NCBI GenBank assembly: GCA_965203305.1
Contig: OZ241874.1
Span: forward strand, 558,001-622,000
DNA: 64,000 nt
Reading direction: 5' to 3'
Origin: Bin80 sp965203305
Lineage (GTDB): Bacteria; Bacteroidota; Rhodothermia; Rhodothermales; Bin80
Shown one piece after another: positions 8,654-15,973 of the stretch. The position numbers and the translations under genes are program-made. The notes under the pieces were generated by a model. The model saw only the letters and a list, made by a program, of their open reading frames with translations, was not told where the DNA came from and ran no database searches. The number at the start of each line of letters is the position of its first letter. Positions within the stretch are counted from its first letter, which is position 1.

Positions 8654-8676
8654 CCCGAAAATCGGCAATTTTCGGG
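8654..8676. other. perfect 9-bp hairpin near the right end of the ISNCY element
   Basis: CCCGAAAAT and ATTTTCGGG flank a 5-nt loop. The hairpin lies where transposon sequence appears to join the truncated lipoprotein frame and carries the CCGAAAA motif also found near the left flank at 6832. It could be the element's subterminal end or a terminator behind the transposase; only a short, mixed T run (TGTTCTGTTT) follows. Confidence 0.4.
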
Positions 8677-9730
8677 TGTTCTGTTTCTGGTACTTTTCTT
8701 CTCAGCGTGTCAGAGCAACAACTCAACTGTAACCAGATTTGAGAACTCTCCGCTCATTGACAGTTTGCTGGCTTCCGCTCCCCACTTTGTGGTCAATACA
8801 GATACTGAAGCAGAGAGGTAGATTGCTGATATTGAGGTAGGGTTTCCCAGGGATACCTTGATTCTTGGCAAACCGGGCAGTCTCATTGCCATTGGAGACA
8901 GCATTTATGTGTCAGATGATCCTCAATCTGGGGCGATCTTTACAATAGGACCAGATGGTTATATTTCCCGGAGAGTTGGCGTAGCCGGGAAAGCACCGGG
9001 AGAATTTTCATATTTGAGTGAGTTACATTACAACGGTTTGCATGTATTTGCGTTGGACCGAGGGCGCGTCCAAGTATTCACGGAACAGCTCAACTATATC
9101 AGTTCATTTCCTTATCCTCATCTTGACCAAGGAGGGATTTCTGTTTCTCCCGACTACATCCTCGTGAATTGTCTCGAAAACAGTGGGTTTTTGATATGTA
9201 CTCGCAGTGCGTCTCCCCCCTTTCCCCTGCTTGAGTCCAGACAATTTCTTCCTGTTCTGGAACTGGATGATCGCACGGGGGAGAACAGATTCTTTGTAAC
9301 GATATCTCCCAATGGAAATCGAATTGCCGCGGGATACCCGGGACTGCCCTATATCTTTATTTATGATGATCAATTCGTACACCTTAAGACCATCCGGTTT
9401 GAGGGAAAGGATGTACGAAATTTTACACCCACAGGATTGCCAAAGGGAGTCCCAGCGGGAAATCTTGAACCTTTAACATCCAATTTTATAATTAAGACAA
9501 GGTTTTTGAACTCTCGCTATCTAATTGCAAGAGTAAACAAGCTAGACAATTATATTTTTGATCTGTCTGGAGGCGACTACCAACTCGCAGGGAAAATGAT
9601 TTTACGTCCTCCGAATGACCCGGAGGAAGAAGGAAATATCCCTGCACATGATTTTCTTTTGTACAGAGATCACTTGTATGTCTCCTCACTGTGGGCGGAA
9701 TATCTCTATGGATACAAGTTCGAGTTATGA
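8677..9730 (+). pseudogene. 6-bladed beta-propeller lipoprotein, start lost and amber stop
   Basis: One frame encodes a lipoprotein signal tail (VLFLVLFFSAC, lipobox FSAC), a spacer, then a TAG at 8819-8821. It continues in the same frame as IADIEVGFPRDTLILGKPGS and a ~290-residue repeat protein (ISVSPDYILVNCLENSG, ITIGPDGY-like blades) typical of Bacteroidota 6-bladed beta-propeller (NHL/BF3164-like) lipoproteins. No start codon precedes the signal tail; upstream sequence belongs to the ISNCY region. I infer that the insertion removed the 5' end and the nonsense mutation arose once the gene was silent. The frame from 8858 (TTG) to 9730 is uninterrupted, but a protein from there would have no export signal. 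Confidence 0.65.
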
Positions 9731-9920
9731 GGCTGAATGCCGCCGAAAGAATACATCCGACCGCTCCATATCACTTGCACAGTGGCGGAATTGTATCACT
9801 CCTCTGGATATGCCCTGGGTCACAGCCAAAATTCTTGTCCCCAAGGGATAGCAATGTGAAGAACTTCGCTTGATTCCAGTGGATAAAACTCAAGCGATAC
9901 ACTCGGGAGATACTCCCGCC

Positions 9921-11603
9921 TCACCCGGATTGGGCAATGACGGCATCAAACTTGTCGGGGGATATATTTCCGCCGCAGATTATCAATGCAATTCGCTTGC
10001 CTCTTATGTCTTCTCCGTACTTCCGAAAACACGCAACCGTAACCGCTGCAGCCCCTTCCATTTTGATATCATGCTCCCGATACATGAGGCGCATGGCATC
10101 TGCGATCTCCTCTTCGGTAGCAGTAATCCAGTCGTCCACCAGATCCATGCACAGCTCCAGAGTGACCGCATCCTCTTCAATGCCACCTGCTGTGCCATCA
10201 GAAAGCGTGGGCAGTATCGGCTGCTTGACGATGTGACCAGCCTCCACGGATTTCTGCATGATGTTTGATCGTTCAGGCGAGCATCCAATGATTCTGGTGT
10301 CTGGGAAATGAGCCTTCAGGGGAAGTGCCATTCCGCTAATCAGTCCACCCCCGCCAACGGAAGCAAAAACATAGTCAAGCTGCCCAAGCTGTTCCAGCAA
10401 CTCAATCCCGACGGTTCCCTGCCCGGCGATGACATGCCAGTCATTGTAAGGGGAAATATATTCTCTCTTCAGGAGCCTCGCGATAATTTGTGCTTCCTCT
10501 TCGGCCTCAACGCCATCTTCTCCGTGGAAAAAGATCTTGCATCCGTGTTTGCGAAGAGTCTCTATCTTGTGCGGGTCAGCTGTATGTGGCACATAGATGG
10601 TGATTTTCTGATTGAGCTTTTCCAGAATCATGGCGATGGCAAGGCCATGATTGCCTGTGGATGCCGCGGTGAATGTGGGAGAAGATATTCTGTATGAGAG
10701 GATCGTGTTCAGTGCCCCTCTGTACTTGAAAGATCCGCTGTGCTGCTCATTCTCAAGTTTCAGAAAAACAGCAGCTCCACGGGGGTTGCCAAGAATTTCT
10801 GATCTGATGACAGGAGTCTGGATCACATCTCCTCTCAGATGTTGTTTAGCTCTCATAACATACCAGTAGGCCCGATACTGGGATATCCGGCGTGGCATGG
10901 AAAACAGCGTTTTCCATTGCTTCAGATACTTATCTCTCTCCAGGGACGGAAATTTCTTGACTGCATATCGGAGGGCAGTTTTCGGCAGAATCACGGTCCG
11001 CTCATCCAGAAAATCCATGAGCAAAGACATGTCGTGCTTGCCAACTTCGCAAAGCATCCAGCCACAGGCTTTATGGACCAGATTCCATGGACTGCACGAA
11101 AGCATATCCGAGAGAGCAAGCGTATCCATATACTGACCATGCTTGACAAAATAGTAGGTGGCCACTATGGCAATCCGTTGTTTCCACAGATTATCGCTCC
11201 ATGCAAGCGAATACAACAGGGTGCGTGGACGCTCAAACAGGTAGGCTCCCAGAATCTTGTGACAGCTCGCATCTACCAGATCCCAGCTGTTCACGAAAGG
11301 CATGAACTCCAGGTAGGCATTGTAGACCTCATCCTGCCTGCCGCTCTGAAAGACATGTACAAGCAGACAGAGGGCCGTAAAGCGATCCTCGTGGTAGGGA
11401 GATTGCAGTAACTGGAGCATCTCGTCAAACGGAACCTCTTTCCAGCGTCGGGCCAGTGCCCGCAAGTCCGGGACCCTGACTCCGCGAAACATGTCCTTTT
11501 CACCGTATTCCCCTTTACCAGTCTTGAAGAATCGCTGGCAATTTTCTGCATGCACAGGATCGCTCATCTCTGCCAGCAGGCCCTGAATGTCTTTGGCGGT
11601 CAT
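9921..11603 (-). CDS. fusion: AlkD-type DNA alkylation repair + threonine ammonia-lyase-like PLP enzyme
   Basis: One uninterrupted frame of 560 residues. Residues 1-~228 are a HEAT-like DNA alkylation repair (AlkD/AlkC, PF08713) domain (FFKTGKGEYGEKDMFRGVRV, SPYHEDRFTALCLLV, FVNSWDLVDASCHKILGAYL). After a ~20-residue joint, residues ~250-560 are a fold-type II PLP enzyme of the threonine ammonia-lyase/serine racemase family: PLP lysine in GSFKYRGA, phosphate-binding ASTGNHGLA, and SVGGGGLISG. There is no ACT regulatory domain, as in catabolic (TdcB-like) or racemase members. Met236 and Met250 could be starts of a separate enzyme, but no stop codon separates the parts. The start at 11603 is the ATG before the conserved AlkD N-terminus; ~160 further upstream codons overlap thrS on the other strand and are not credible. 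Confidence 0.8.
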   Translation of the reverse strand: MTAKDIQGLLAEMSDPVHAENCQRFFKTGKGEYGEKDMFRGVRVPDLRALARRWKEVPFDEMLQLLQSPYHEDRFTALCLLVHVFQSGRQDEVYNAYLEFMPFVNSWDLVDASCHKILGAYLFERPRTLLYSLAWSDNLWKQRIAIVATYYFVKHGQYMDTLALSDMLSCSPWNLVHKACGWMLCEVGKHDMSLLMDFLDERTVILPKTALRYAVKKFPSLERDKYLKQWKTLFSMPRRISQYRAYWYVMRAKQHLRGDVIQTPVIRSEILGNPRGAAVFLKLENEQHSGSFKYRGALNTILSYRISSPTFTAASTGNHGLAIAMILEKLNQKITIYVPHTADPHKIETLRKHGCKIFFHGEDGVEAEEEAQIIARLLKREYISPYNDWHVIAGQGTVGIELLEQLGQLDYVFASVGGGGLISGMALPLKAHFPDTRIIGCSPERSNIMQKSVEAGHIVKQPILPTLSDGTAGGIEEDAVTLELCMDLVDDWITATEEEIADAMRLMYREHDIKMEGAAAVTVACFRKYGEDIRGKRIALIICGGNISPDKFDAVIAQSG

Positions 11604-11666
11604 GTTACGAGAACGTCTGTCCTGTGAATGCGTACTACTGGGCTGTCCTGCAAATTGTATCCAAGC

Positions 11667-13478
11667 ATGAGTGCAGAGCTCCTGGAACACGCTGAAACGC
11701 ATATACCGGAGGGATATGATCCTTCCCTGTATAAAGTACGTCATTCGGCCGCACACATTATGGCACAGGCCGTTCTGGAACGGTTCCCGGACGCAAAACC
11801 AACGATTGGGCCGCCCATTGAGGATCGTTTCTACTACGATTTTGAAATGTCCAGTCCTCCCCATGAAGAAGATCTGGACTGGATCGAGCAGCGGATGAAG
11901 GCAATCATCAAAGAGCGTCATCGCTTTGAGGTTCGCGAGGTAACTGCGGAGCAGGCGCAGAGACTCTTTAAGGACAATCCCTACAAGATTGAGTTGATTG
12001 AGGAACTGGCAGCCAGGAATGGGCAGGCACCGTTGACGGTATATCAGCATGATTCTTTTACCGATCTCTGTCAGGGACCACATGTCCCTCACACAGGATA
12101 CCTCAAACCCAATGGAATCAAACTTTTAACGATTGCTGGAGCCTACTGGCGGGGGGATGCAAAGCGGGCGCAGCTTACCCGAATTTACGGGACAGCATGG
12201 AAAAATCGGACACAGCTGGATGCATATCTGGAACGTCTGGAGCAGGCGAGAGCCAGAGATCATCGGGTGCTGGGCAAGAAGCTGGAGCTGTTTATGTTCA
12301 GCGAAAAGGTCGGACCGGGGCTCCCGCTCTGGCTTCCTGCCGGGACCACCCTTCGCGAAACGCTGGTAGATTTTTTACGCGAGGAGCAGCTTCGGCGTGG
12401 CTATGAGCCGGTGATCACCCCGCATATTGGGCACCTTGATCTGTACCGGACCAGCGGGCACTACCCCTATTACAGCGAGAGTCAATTCCCGCCCATGAGC
12501 ACACACGGGATGGACGGCTATCTGCTCAAACCCATGAATTGTCCGCATCATATCCAGATCTATGCACACAAGCGGCGCAGCTACCGGGATTTGCCCGTAC
12601 GTCTGGCAGAGTTTGGTCAGGTCTACAGGTATGAGCAGACGGGAGAACTGGGAGGCTTGACACGTGTGCGTGGATTCACCGTGGATGATGCCCACGTATT
12701 CTGCCGGCATGATCAGGTAGAGCAGGAGATTCGGGATGCGGTGGACTTGGCACTTCGGGTTCTTCAGGCATTGGATTTCAAGGATTTCAGTGTACAACTG
12801 TCTCTTCGGGATCCAGAAAATCACGAGAAGTATACCGGCTCGGAAGAGAACTGGAATGCTGCCGAAGCATCCATGCGAAGAGTTGTACATGGAATGAACC
12901 TGGATGTACACGAAGAGCAGGGGGAGGCGGCTTTTTACGGTCCGAAAGTGGATTTCATGATTCGGGATGCACTTGGACGGCAATGGCAACTCGGGACCGT
13001 CCAGCTGGATTATAACCTGCCAGAGCGTTTTGACCTCTGGTATACGGGAGCAGATGATCAGCAGCACCGTCCGGCCATGATTCACAGGGCACCATTTGGC
13101 TCGCTGGAGCGATTTATCGGGGTCTTGATTGAGCACTGCGCGGGTATATTTCCATTCTGGCTTGCCCCGGAGCAGATTCGTGTTCTGTCCATTTCTGAGC
13201 GATTCACAGAGTATGCCAGTGAGGTTCATGCCAGGCTTCGGGAAGAGGGGCTGCGTTCCGTGCTGGATGTGCGGAGCGAAAAGATCGGGTACAAGATTCG
13301 GCAGGCGGAACTCTTCAAGGTGCCATACATGATTGTGCTGGGTGCCCGTGAGCTGGAAGAGGAGACCATCTCGGTGCGGGCACGCTCCAGGGAGGACTTG
13401 GGCGACATGACACTGGATGCCTTTCTTGCTTTCATTCAGGGGGAGCGAGCACCGGATATGGGATGTGATTCGACCTGA
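11667..13478 (+). CDS. thrS: threonyl-tRNA synthetase lacking the N-terminal TGS domain
   Basis: 603 residues from ATG 11667. The usual ~640-residue enzyme begins with a ~60-residue TGS domain; here the protein starts almost directly at the editing domain, with its HxxxH zinc motif (VRHSAAHIMAQAV) and DLCQGPHVPHTGYLK. The class II catalytic core follows: motif 2 region YRYEQTGELGGLTRVRGFT, zinc cysteine in KPMNCPHHIQIY, and motif 3 HRAPFGSLERFIGVLIEH. The anticodon-binding domain ends the protein (DVRSEKIGYKIRQAE). An in-frame upstream ATG (11628) would add 13 residues but no TGS. It is divergent from the AlkD fusion (63 bp) and convergent with proS. Confidence 0.93.
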   Translation: MSAELLEHAETHIPEGYDPSLYKVRHSAAHIMAQAVLERFPDAKPTIGPPIEDRFYYDFEMSSPPHEEDLDWIEQRMKAIIKERHRFEVREVTAEQAQRLFKDNPYKIELIEELAARNGQAPLTVYQHDSFTDLCQGPHVPHTGYLKPNGIKLLTIAGAYWRGDAKRAQLTRIYGTAWKNRTQLDAYLERLEQARARDHRVLGKKLELFMFSEKVGPGLPLWLPAGTTLRETLVDFLREEQLRRGYEPVITPHIGHLDLYRTSGHYPYYSESQFPPMSTHGMDGYLLKPMNCPHHIQIYAHKRRSYRDLPVRLAEFGQVYRYEQTGELGGLTRVRGFTVDDAHVFCRHDQVEQEIRDAVDLALRVLQALDFKDFSVQLSLRDPENHEKYTGSEENWNAAEASMRRVVHGMNLDVHEEQGEAAFYGPKVDFMIRDALGRQWQLGTVQLDYNLPERFDLWYTGADDQQHRPAMIHRAPFGSLERFIGVLIEHCAGIFPFWLAPEQIRVLSISERFTEYASEVHARLREEGLRSVLDVRSEKIGYKIRQAELFKVPYMIVLGARELEEETISVRARSREDLGDMTLDAFLAFIQGERAPDMGCDST

Positions 13479-13547
13479 GATCTCCCGTATCAGATCATGT
13501 GAGGGGCTAGAAAGGCACTTGTACAGGGATTGCCACCAGGTTCACAA

Positions 13548-15332
13548 TCAGGCAGATTCGGGGCGGGAATCCCAGGCAGGCAGATCCTCCAGTCGCTGAT
13601 TCAGTACACGGAAACACTCTGCAATCCCCTTCTGGATATATTCCGTGGCATTTTCCAGAGGGACAATAGCTAGGTATTTGCTCCGTCTCCGGCCAAACTC
13701 CGCCCCTCCCCGACCCAGCGAGCGCGAGCTAACGGTGCAGCGCAGGGGAATGCCACGAAGGTCAGCGTCGGCAAACTTTACTCCAGGGCTCACCGAGCGA
13801 TCATCATAAAGTACCTCTATGCCGGCTTCCAGCATCTGATGGTAGAGAGTTTCAGCAGCTTCCTGTACTTCCCCGGATCGTCCAAGAGAGACTAGAATCA
13901 CCTGGTATGGTGCCACAGAAATCGGCAGATCCATGCCATACTCATCACTGTATTCTTCTGCCACACAGGCCAGTGCACGTCCAACGCCAATTCCGTAGGA
14001 TCCCATGACAATGGGGAATTCTGTGCCAGTTTCATCGGTATAGGTTGCTCCCATACTGGAGCTGTATCGGGTGCCAAGCTGAAAAATATTCCCGACCTCA
14101 ATGCCCCGTACCAGTCGCAGGGGTTTTCCTGCAATGGGATCCGGCGCCCCGTCGTAGGCCAGTGCAATCGGGGCAATCACATCTGCAGTATAGTCACGCC
14201 CGTAATTTGCGCCTGTATAATGCCAGTTTTTCTCATTTGCCCCGACAACCAGATTCTTTGATGCGGGAATCAGATCATCCACGACCAGAATGGCCTTGTT
14301 TCGGTCAATATCACACAGCGATGCATATCCAGGGACGCATCCTGCGCTGGCAATTTCTTCGGGCTCTGCGGAGCGCAATGCCTGTGCTTTGATGGCGTAG
14401 CGGAGCTGGAGATCGTTGATTTCCATGTCTCCCCGAACGCAGGCAGCAACCAGCCGGGATGGTTCATCCGGGCCAAATTCTCCCATGTAGAAGACCATTT
14501 TTCCGGTCTGGCGTGTGCTGACACCGCAAAATTCTGCCACCTTGGCAATGGTAGACTGTCCAGGAGTATGGACACGAGTCAGAGGTTCCTGCGCATCGGC
14601 AGGTTCAGGAATCTTTTGAAAATTTGCCACATCCAGATTGGATGCGTAGCCGGTCTCTTCGCAGATTGCCAGCGAGTCTTCCCCCACAGGGGTGATATAC
14701 ATAAATTCATGTGCCACTTTGCCCCCCATCATTCCGGGGTCACTCTGTACGGCAACCAGGTTCAGTCCCAGTCGTGCACCAATGCGATGATAGGCATCAT
14801 AATGAGATTCATACTGCGCCTGAAGTCCGTCAAAATCCTTGTCCAGTGTATAGGAATCTTTCATGACGAATTCGCGAACACGAATGAGGCCACCTCTGGC
14901 TCGGGGCTCATCCCGGAATTTCGTCTGCATGTGATAGACCATCTGCGGCAGCTGCCGATAGGAACGGATTTCCGATTTGCAAAGGCTGGTCACGACTTCT
15001 TCATGGGTCATGGCCAGAACCAGATCTCGTCCCTTGCGGTCCTGAAAGCGTCCCATTTCATCTCCGATCTCAAACCATCGCCCGGACTCCTGCCAGATTT
15101 CAGCCGGATGCACAACTGGCATGCACATTTCCTGCCCGCCAATCGCATCCATCTCTTCCCGGAGGATCTGTTCAATTTTTCGCAGAGATTTGTGGGCCAA
15201 GGGGAGATAGGAGTACAGGCCTGCGGCCAGCTGTCGGACATACCCGGCCCGAACGAGCATCTGGCTGGATGCCGAATCAGATTCAGAGGGTGCTTCCCGC
15301 AGAGTTTCACCAAAGAATTTGGACAGGCGCAT
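13548..15332 (-). CDS. proS: prolyl-tRNA synthetase, bacterial type with editing domain
   Basis: 594 residues. Class II core motifs: RAGYVRQLAAGLYSYLPLAH, MPVVHPAEIWQESGRW, TKFRDEPRARGGLIRVREFV and, near the C-terminal part, MGSYGIGVGRALACVAEEY. The YbaK-like insertion that deacylates Ala-tRNA(Pro) lies between motifs 2 and 3 (roughly residues 220-390). The start is taken at ATG 15332 (MRLSKFFGETL), which matches the family; the frame extends 18 codons upstream without conserved sequence. It is convergent with thrS (69 bp apart, no clear hairpin) and divergent from the feo operon. Confidence 0.95.
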   Translation of the reverse strand: MRLSKFFGETLREAPSESDSASSQMLVRAGYVRQLAAGLYSYLPLAHKSLRKIEQILREEMDAIGGQEMCMPVVHPAEIWQESGRWFEIGDEMGRFQDRKGRDLVLAMTHEEVVTSLCKSEIRSYRQLPQMVYHMQTKFRDEPRARGGLIRVREFVMKDSYTLDKDFDGLQAQYESHYDAYHRIGARLGLNLVAVQSDPGMMGGKVAHEFMYITPVGEDSLAICEETGYASNLDVANFQKIPEPADAQEPLTRVHTPGQSTIAKVAEFCGVSTRQTGKMVFYMGEFGPDEPSRLVAACVRGDMEINDLQLRYAIKAQALRSAEPEEIASAGCVPGYASLCDIDRNKAILVVDDLIPASKNLVVGANEKNWHYTGANYGRDYTADVIAPIALAYDGAPDPIAGKPLRLVRGIEVGNIFQLGTRYSSSMGATYTDETGTEFPIVMGSYGIGVGRALACVAEEYSDEYGMDLPISVAPYQVILVSLGRSGEVQEAAETLYHQMLEAGIEVLYDDRSVSPGVKFADADLRGIPLRCTVSSRSLGRGGAEFGRRRSKYLAIVPLENATEYIQKGIAECFRVLNQRLEDLPAWDSRPESA

Positions 15333-15453
15333 GGTTCGTGTGTGTAATTCTGCAAATTTAAGGATTGGGAGCCAGATAGCCTCCATATCCGTGGATCATA
15401 GAGTAACAATTGAAGCATTGATCCCATTCATGGAACTATACGGAGAATATTTA

Positions 15454-15482
15454 TTTGGACTTAGTATAAATAACTATATTTG
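15454..15482 (+). promoter_or_regulatory. candidate Bacteroidota-type promoter for feo operon
   Basis: TATATTTG at 15475-15482 is an exact match to the -7 box TAnnTTTG. TTTG at 15454-15457 lies 17 bp upstream, slightly closer than the 19-21 bp usual for this sigma-70 class. The region is AT-rich, lies between divergent proS and feoA, and ends 27 bp before the feoA ATG. Confidence 0.4.
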
Positions 15483-15509
15483 CATTTACTTGTGATTCTC
15501 AGGTCAGTC

Positions 15510-15734
15510 ATGTCTCCAGCTCCACTGACAGCTTTCTGTGATGGATGTCTTCTCAAGATCTACTCCGTGTGCGGAGGTGCACAGGGGCGATTGCGAGAGA
15601 TGGGACTGCGAGAAGAAGCCCATGTGGAAGTGGTCAAAAATTCGGAAAACGTGATTGTCCGTATTGAGGGTTGCAGGATCGGCTTGCGCCGAGATATGGC
15701 TTCAGACATCCTGGCCGTTCCGATGACTTCATGA
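15510..15734 (+). CDS. feoA: FeoA-family protein, first copy
   Basis: A 74-residue SH3-like FeoA domain (LREMGLREEAHVEVVKNSEN, IRLEG-like IEGCRIGLRRDMASDI). FeoA is a cytosolic partner of the ferrous iron transporter FeoB. It is the first gene of a three-gene feo operon, and its stop overlaps the start of the second feoA (ATGA). ATG 15510 is chosen because the frame upstream has no family similarity. Two cysteines near the N-terminus (FCDGCLLKIYSVCGG) are unlike the second copy. Confidence 0.8.
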   Translation: MSPAPLTAFCDGCLLKIYSVCGGAQGRLREMGLREEAHVEVVKNSENVIVRIEGCRIGLRRDMASDILAVPMTS

Positions 15735-15958
15735 CACTTCAGGATCTGCGTCCCGGGGAATCGGGGACAATTCTGGGATTTGAAAGCAGTGCGGTCACAG
15801 ATCGTCTGATGGAAATGGGGATGCTCCCTGGCTCCGAAGTACAGGTTGTTCGTTTGGCTCCCTTTGGTGATCCCATGGATATCAAGGTTCGCGGATATCA
15901 TCTTTCCATTCGGAAGTCCGAAGCAGCACAGGTACGCATATCCAAATGCGAGCCATAA
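15731..15958 (+). CDS. feoA: FeoA-family protein, second copy
   Basis: 75 residues with the canonical FeoA core (LRPGESGTILGFE, DRLMEMGMLPGSEVQVVRLA, HLSIRKSEAAQVRI). Its ATG overlaps the TGA of the preceding feoA by ATGA, indicating translational coupling, and feoB follows 15 bp later. This copy is the closer match to stand-alone FeoA; the first is more divergent. Confidence 0.88.
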   Translation: MTLQDLRPGESGTILGFESSAVTDRLMEMGMLPGSEVQVVRLAPFGDPMDIKVRGYHLSIRKSEAAQVRISKCEP

Positions 15959-15973
15959 GACACAGGAGGTAAC

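Noticed and set aside
6826..8700. Terminal inverted repeats for the ISNCY element
   Set aside because: Apart from a shared CCGAAAA motif I could not align the flanks, so I do not assign element boundaries.
5477..8821. Amber (TAG) recoding suggested by in-frame TAG codons in tnpB, the propeller lipoprotein and at 56752
   Set aside because: TAG terminates glpF, purB, purE, ftsK, the ISNCY transposase and the GHL10 protein at the expected family lengths, so it is an ordinary stop; the three cases are best read as pseudogene mutations.
11604..12092. Upstream extension of the AlkD fusion frame
   Set aside because: It overlaps thrS coding sequence on the other strand and has no family similarity; conserved AlkD sequence starts at 11603.
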